This document shows positions 6,586 to 8,699 of a DNA stretch of 8,699 nt, one piece after another. Position 1 is the stretch's first letter. Every line of letters begins with the position of its first letter. The stretch spans positions 1 through 8,699 of the forward strand of contig JBAZUN010000241.1 in NCBI GenBank assembly GCA_041661365.1, in the 5' to 3' direction. Under the pieces are notes generated by a model. That model was not told where the DNA came from. It made no database searches and worked only from the letters and a program-made list of their open reading frames with translations. The stretch is from CAITNQ01 sp041661365 (GTDB lineage: Bacteria > Latescibacterota > UBA2968 > UBA8231). A program made the translations under genes and the position numbers.

Positions 6586-8691
6586 TCACTCCGCGGAGAC
6601 GGCCGGCCAGGAGGCCCGGTCCGGGCTCTGGTACAGGCCGATCCGGTCGAAGGGGATCTGCCGGAAGCCCAGGTCGAAGGCGGGGGAGCCGAGCTTCAGG
6701 GTGAAGGAGGTCGGAGGCGGCGCGGCGAACCGCGGGTCCACCTCGATCAGGTTGTCCTCGGACCTCAGGTACTCAACGGCCGCCGGTTCGGTCCACCCCC
6801 ACGGCCCGTCCCAGCAGACGTTCCGGGCCAGCAGGTTCCCCTTGGGGGCCAGCGGCTCGTCCTCGAGGATGCCGAGGAGCTCGGGGTACTTCTCCGACCA
6901 GGGCGGTTGCTGCCAGTTCAGGTCGTGCAGCTCCTGGGTGGCGAAGACCCCCACCCCCTTGGCCCAGCCCAGGCCGCGGGCGTCGACGTGGAAGGCCTTG
7001 CCGCAGCGGACGAAGAGGTTGTTGGTCATCGGATTGTCGCGACCGCCGCCGATCAGGATGGCCGTGGACACGTCGTAGAAGACGTTCTCGCTGATCTCGG
7101 CCGAGGAGAAGCAGTCGTCGAGGTAGACCCCGAAGCAGCCCCGGCCGCCGAAGCCGTGGATGTGGTGGAGGTAGTTGCACCGGATCCGGTGGCCGCGCAT
7201 CGACCAGGTCTCGTCCGGCGGCGAGGTGTAGATGGCGCCGGCATCGTTGGCCTGGAAGACCGCGTGGTGGATCTCGTTGTACTCGATCACCATCTCGTTG
7301 TCGGCAAAGCCGATGGCGATGTGCGGCACCTGCTCGATGAGGTTGTGGGTGGCCCGGTTGCCCACGCCCCGGAGGGCGATGGCCTGCTGGTAGACCGGGT
7401 CCCAGCGCGAGGTGTGGTGGAGGTGGTTGTTGTCCGCGTAGTGCCCGGCCGGGATCAGGGTCTTCCGGTCGCCGCCGTCGAGGTGGATCCCGCCCTGGCC
7501 GGTGCCGTAGACGTCGCATCCCACCACGCCGTGCTCTCGCCCGCCCTTCACCCGCACGGCCCAGTTCCCCAGGTTCCGCAGGGTGCACCCGACGATCCGC
7601 ACCTGCTCGCCCCCCTGGACCACGAAGCCGTTCCCCCTGGCCGTCTCTACCGTCAGCCCGCGGAAGGTCAGGTGCGAGGCCTGGGTCACCTGTATCGGGT
7701 CGCGGACCAGGGAGACGACGGCCTGCCCCTCGGACAACGGCGCCGGAGGCCAGAAGTAGAGGCGCGAGGCGTCGCGGTCGAGGTACCACTCGCCGGGTGC
7801 GTCCAGCTCGCACAGCAGGTTCTCGGCGTAGAACCACTGCCCGGTCCGCAGGCCGTAGGCCGCGGTGTCGGTCGCCAGGGTCACGGTGCCGGTCGCGGTG
7901 TCCACCTGACCGAGCCGGACCCGCGAGTCGGCCCAGTCATAGGCCCAAAAGCCGTGGAGCCAGACCTCCTGCTCGCCGGCCCACTGGGTGACGCGAGGGT
8001 CGTCGCAGCGAAACCGGCCGCCGCCGTCGGTGACGATGGTGTTCTGTGGGGCCGGGTTCCCCTGGCTGTCGAGGGCCGCGGCGAGGTGCAGGTACCCCTC
8101 GTTGGGGTACCGCGCCAGGGTCATCGGTCGGTCCTGGAAGAACAGCTCCAGTCCCGGGTCTGACTGATAGGTCTGCGGGTTGTTGATCCCCTGCAGATCG
8201 GTCAGACCCAGGGCGGCGAGGTCGGCCTGATAGACCTTGCCTTGCGCGGCCGGCGCCAGCCGGGCAAGGATAGCCGGGTCAGTGACCGGCTCCCAGTCGG
8301 TGACCACCCTCCCGCCCGAGATCCGGACCTGCCCCGGTGCTCCGGCCTGGTACTCGATCGGCCCGGCCTCGGTCCCCGAATCCTGGGGACCGAAGACGAC
8401 CGGCTCGTCGAGCGCGTACTGCCCGGCCGCGATCTCGACGACCAGACCGCCCGGAGAGGCCGCCTTGAGGGCTCGGATTTCGTCACGCGCCCGGGACAGG
8501 GTGGCGAAGGGACCGTCGGTACCGTCGGCCTTGGGCCGGGCCGTCCTTCCCGACCAGGCGTCGTTGCCGTCCGGAGCGACGTAGAGCGAGGGGCGGGGTG
8601 CGGTCTGGGTCGTGGTGGGGTCTCCGGTTCGGTCTGGGGGCCTGCTGGGCGGTGATCCGGGACAGACAGAAACGGCGGGTGCGGGGGGCTG
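6586..8691 (-). CDS. Right-handed parallel beta-helix protein, likely carbohydrate-active; 5' end unresolved
   Basis: The open frame runs from just inside a TGA (8694-8692) to the stop at 6588-6586, 701 codons. It contains no ATG, GTG or TTG before the conserved opening YVAPDGNDAWSG (residues 37-48, near 8583), so the true start is missing, altered or outside the window. Residues 37-130 match the usual start of this family, including GPFATLSRARDEIRAL and VRISGG. Next come WLHGFWAYDWADS (244-256) and GEWYLDRDASRLYFWPP (300-316), then the beta-helix at about 339-570 with repeated strand-turn units such as IVGCTLRNLGNWAVRVKGG, NDAGAIYT (482-489) and GVYLDDC. The C-terminal DPRF and LGSPAFDLGF (652-676) also occur in pectate-lyase-like proteins. 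The layout resembles GH141-type enzymes, but I cannot confirm the family or catalytic residues. Residues 1-36 are Pro/Thr-rich, like a linker after a signal peptide, so export is plausible but unproven. It precedes GH2 by three bases. Confidence 0.82.
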   Translation of the reverse strand, partial: QPPAPAVSVCPGSPPSRPPDRTGDPTTTQTAPRPSLYVAPDGNDAWSGRTARPKADGTDGPFATLSRARDEIRALKAASPGGLVVEIAAGQYALDEPVVFGPQDSGTEAGPIEYQAGAPGQVRISGGRVVTDWEPVTDPAILARLAPAAQGKVYQADLAALGLTDLQGINNPQTYQSDPGLELFFQDRPMTLARYPNEGYLHLAAALDSQGNPAPQNTIVTDGGGRFRCDDPRVTQWAGEQEVWLHGFWAYDWADSRVRLGQVDTATGTVTLATDTAAYGLRTGQWFYAENLLCELDAPGEWYLDRDASRLYFWPPAPLSEGQAVVSLVRDPIQVTQASHLTFRGLTVETARGNGFVVQGGEQVRIVGCTLRNLGNWAVRVKGGREHGVVGCDVYGTGQGGIHLDGGDRKTLIPAGHYADNNHLHHTSRWDPVYQQAIALRGVGNRATHNLIEQVPHIAIGFADNEMVIEYNEIHHAVFQANDAGAIYTSPPDETWSMRGHRIRCNYLHHIHGFGGRGCFGVYLDDCFSSAEISENVFYDVSTAILIGGGRDNPMTNNLFVRCGKAFHVDARGLGWAKGVGVFATQELHDLNWQQPPWSEKYPELLGILEDEPLAPKGNLLARNVCWDGPWGWTEPAAVEYLRSEDNLIEVDPRFAAPPPTSFTLKLGSPAFDLGFRQIPFDRIGLYQSPDRASWPAVSAE
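6589..6592 (-). promoter_or_regulatory. Ribosome binding site of the GH2 gene
   Basis: GGAG on the minus strand, six bases before the ATG at 6582 and overlapping the last sense codons and stop region of the beta-helix gene. This supports the ATG at 6582 as the GH2 start and a shared transcript with the beta-helix gene. Confidence 0.65.
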
Positions 8692-8699
8692 TCAAGGGC

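Noticed and set aside
4999..8163. A 1054-codon plus-strand open frame antisense to the GH2 and beta-helix genes.
   Set aside because: Its translation is a low-complexity mix of Gly, Ala, Val, Arg, Pro and Gln with no recognisable domain. It mirrors two clearly recognised proteins, and long antisense frames are expected in DNA this rich in GC.
6586..8307. The GTG at 8307 as the beta-helix gene's start (573 residues).
   Set aside because: Conserved family sequence (YVAPDGND, the GPFATLSRARDEI helix, VRISGG) lies upstream in the same frame, and I see no convincing ribosome binding site before this GTG.
8483..8695. A 70-codon minus-strand frame starting with TTG at 8695.
   Set aside because: It overlaps the conserved start of the beta-helix protein in another frame, is Arg/Pro-rich, and shows no hydrophobic signal sequence.
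8667..8695. A TTGACA on the minus strand (8695-8690) as a -35 promoter box.
   Set aside because: At 17 bases' spacing the -10 position reads TTTCTG, a poor match, and the spacer is C-rich. A chance match is more likely.

Overview
The window is about 8.7 kb of GC-rich bacterial DNA. All recognisable genes lie on the minus strand, so transcription runs from high to low coordinates. They are packed head to tail with overlaps or gaps of a few to about 44 bases, and I see no terminator or convincing promoter between them. In transcription order they are: a right-handed beta-helix carbohydrate-active protein (8691 to 6586, 5' end unresolved); a cytoplasmic glycoside hydrolase family 2 (GH2) enzyme (6582 to 3772); a uroporphyrinogen decarboxylase-like (URO-D superfamily) protein (3775 to 2657); a ten-helix EamA/DMT transporter (2660 to 1797); a TIM-barrel glycosyl-hydrolase-like protein broken by a one-base frameshift (1775 to 107); and the first 20 codons of a PIG-L/LmbE-type deacetylase (62 to the left edge).

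The arrangement looks like one polycistronic carbohydrate-utilisation operon. GH2 and URO-D overlap by ATGA, and URO-D and the transporter overlap by GTGA. That is strong evidence that hydrolase, URO-D-like protein and transporter are translationally coupled and serve the same pathway. A working picture, by inference, is: glycan recognition or cleavage by the beta-helix protein; uptake or efflux of a small product by the DMT carrier; hydrolysis in the cytoplasm by GH2 and perhaps the TIM-barrel protein; de-N-acetylation by the PIG-L protein; and an unknown modification by the URO-D-like protein. The substrate cannot be read from the sequence.

The organism is probably an uncultured or environmental high-GC bacterium. 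Clusters mixing divergent GH2s, beta-helix proteins, non-HemE URO-D proteins and AHPAD-type PIG-L proteins are, to my knowledge, typical of the Planctomycetota/Lentisphaerota/Verrucomicrobiota and similar metagenome-rich phyla (Armatimonadota, Hydrogenedentota, Latescibacterota). This is an impression from gene content, not a phylogenetic result.

The points most worth a second look are: the URO-D-like protein embedded by overlapping starts and stops in a glycosidase operon, with its expected metal-ligand positions changed; the frameshift at about 960-962; the missing start codon and C-rich tract at the 5' end of the beta-helix gene; and the AHPAD variant of the PIG-L active-site motif. Very long plus-strand open frames are present but are antisense shadows of the GC-rich genes. 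There is no tRNA, rRNA, CRISPR array, insertion sequence or obvious repeat.
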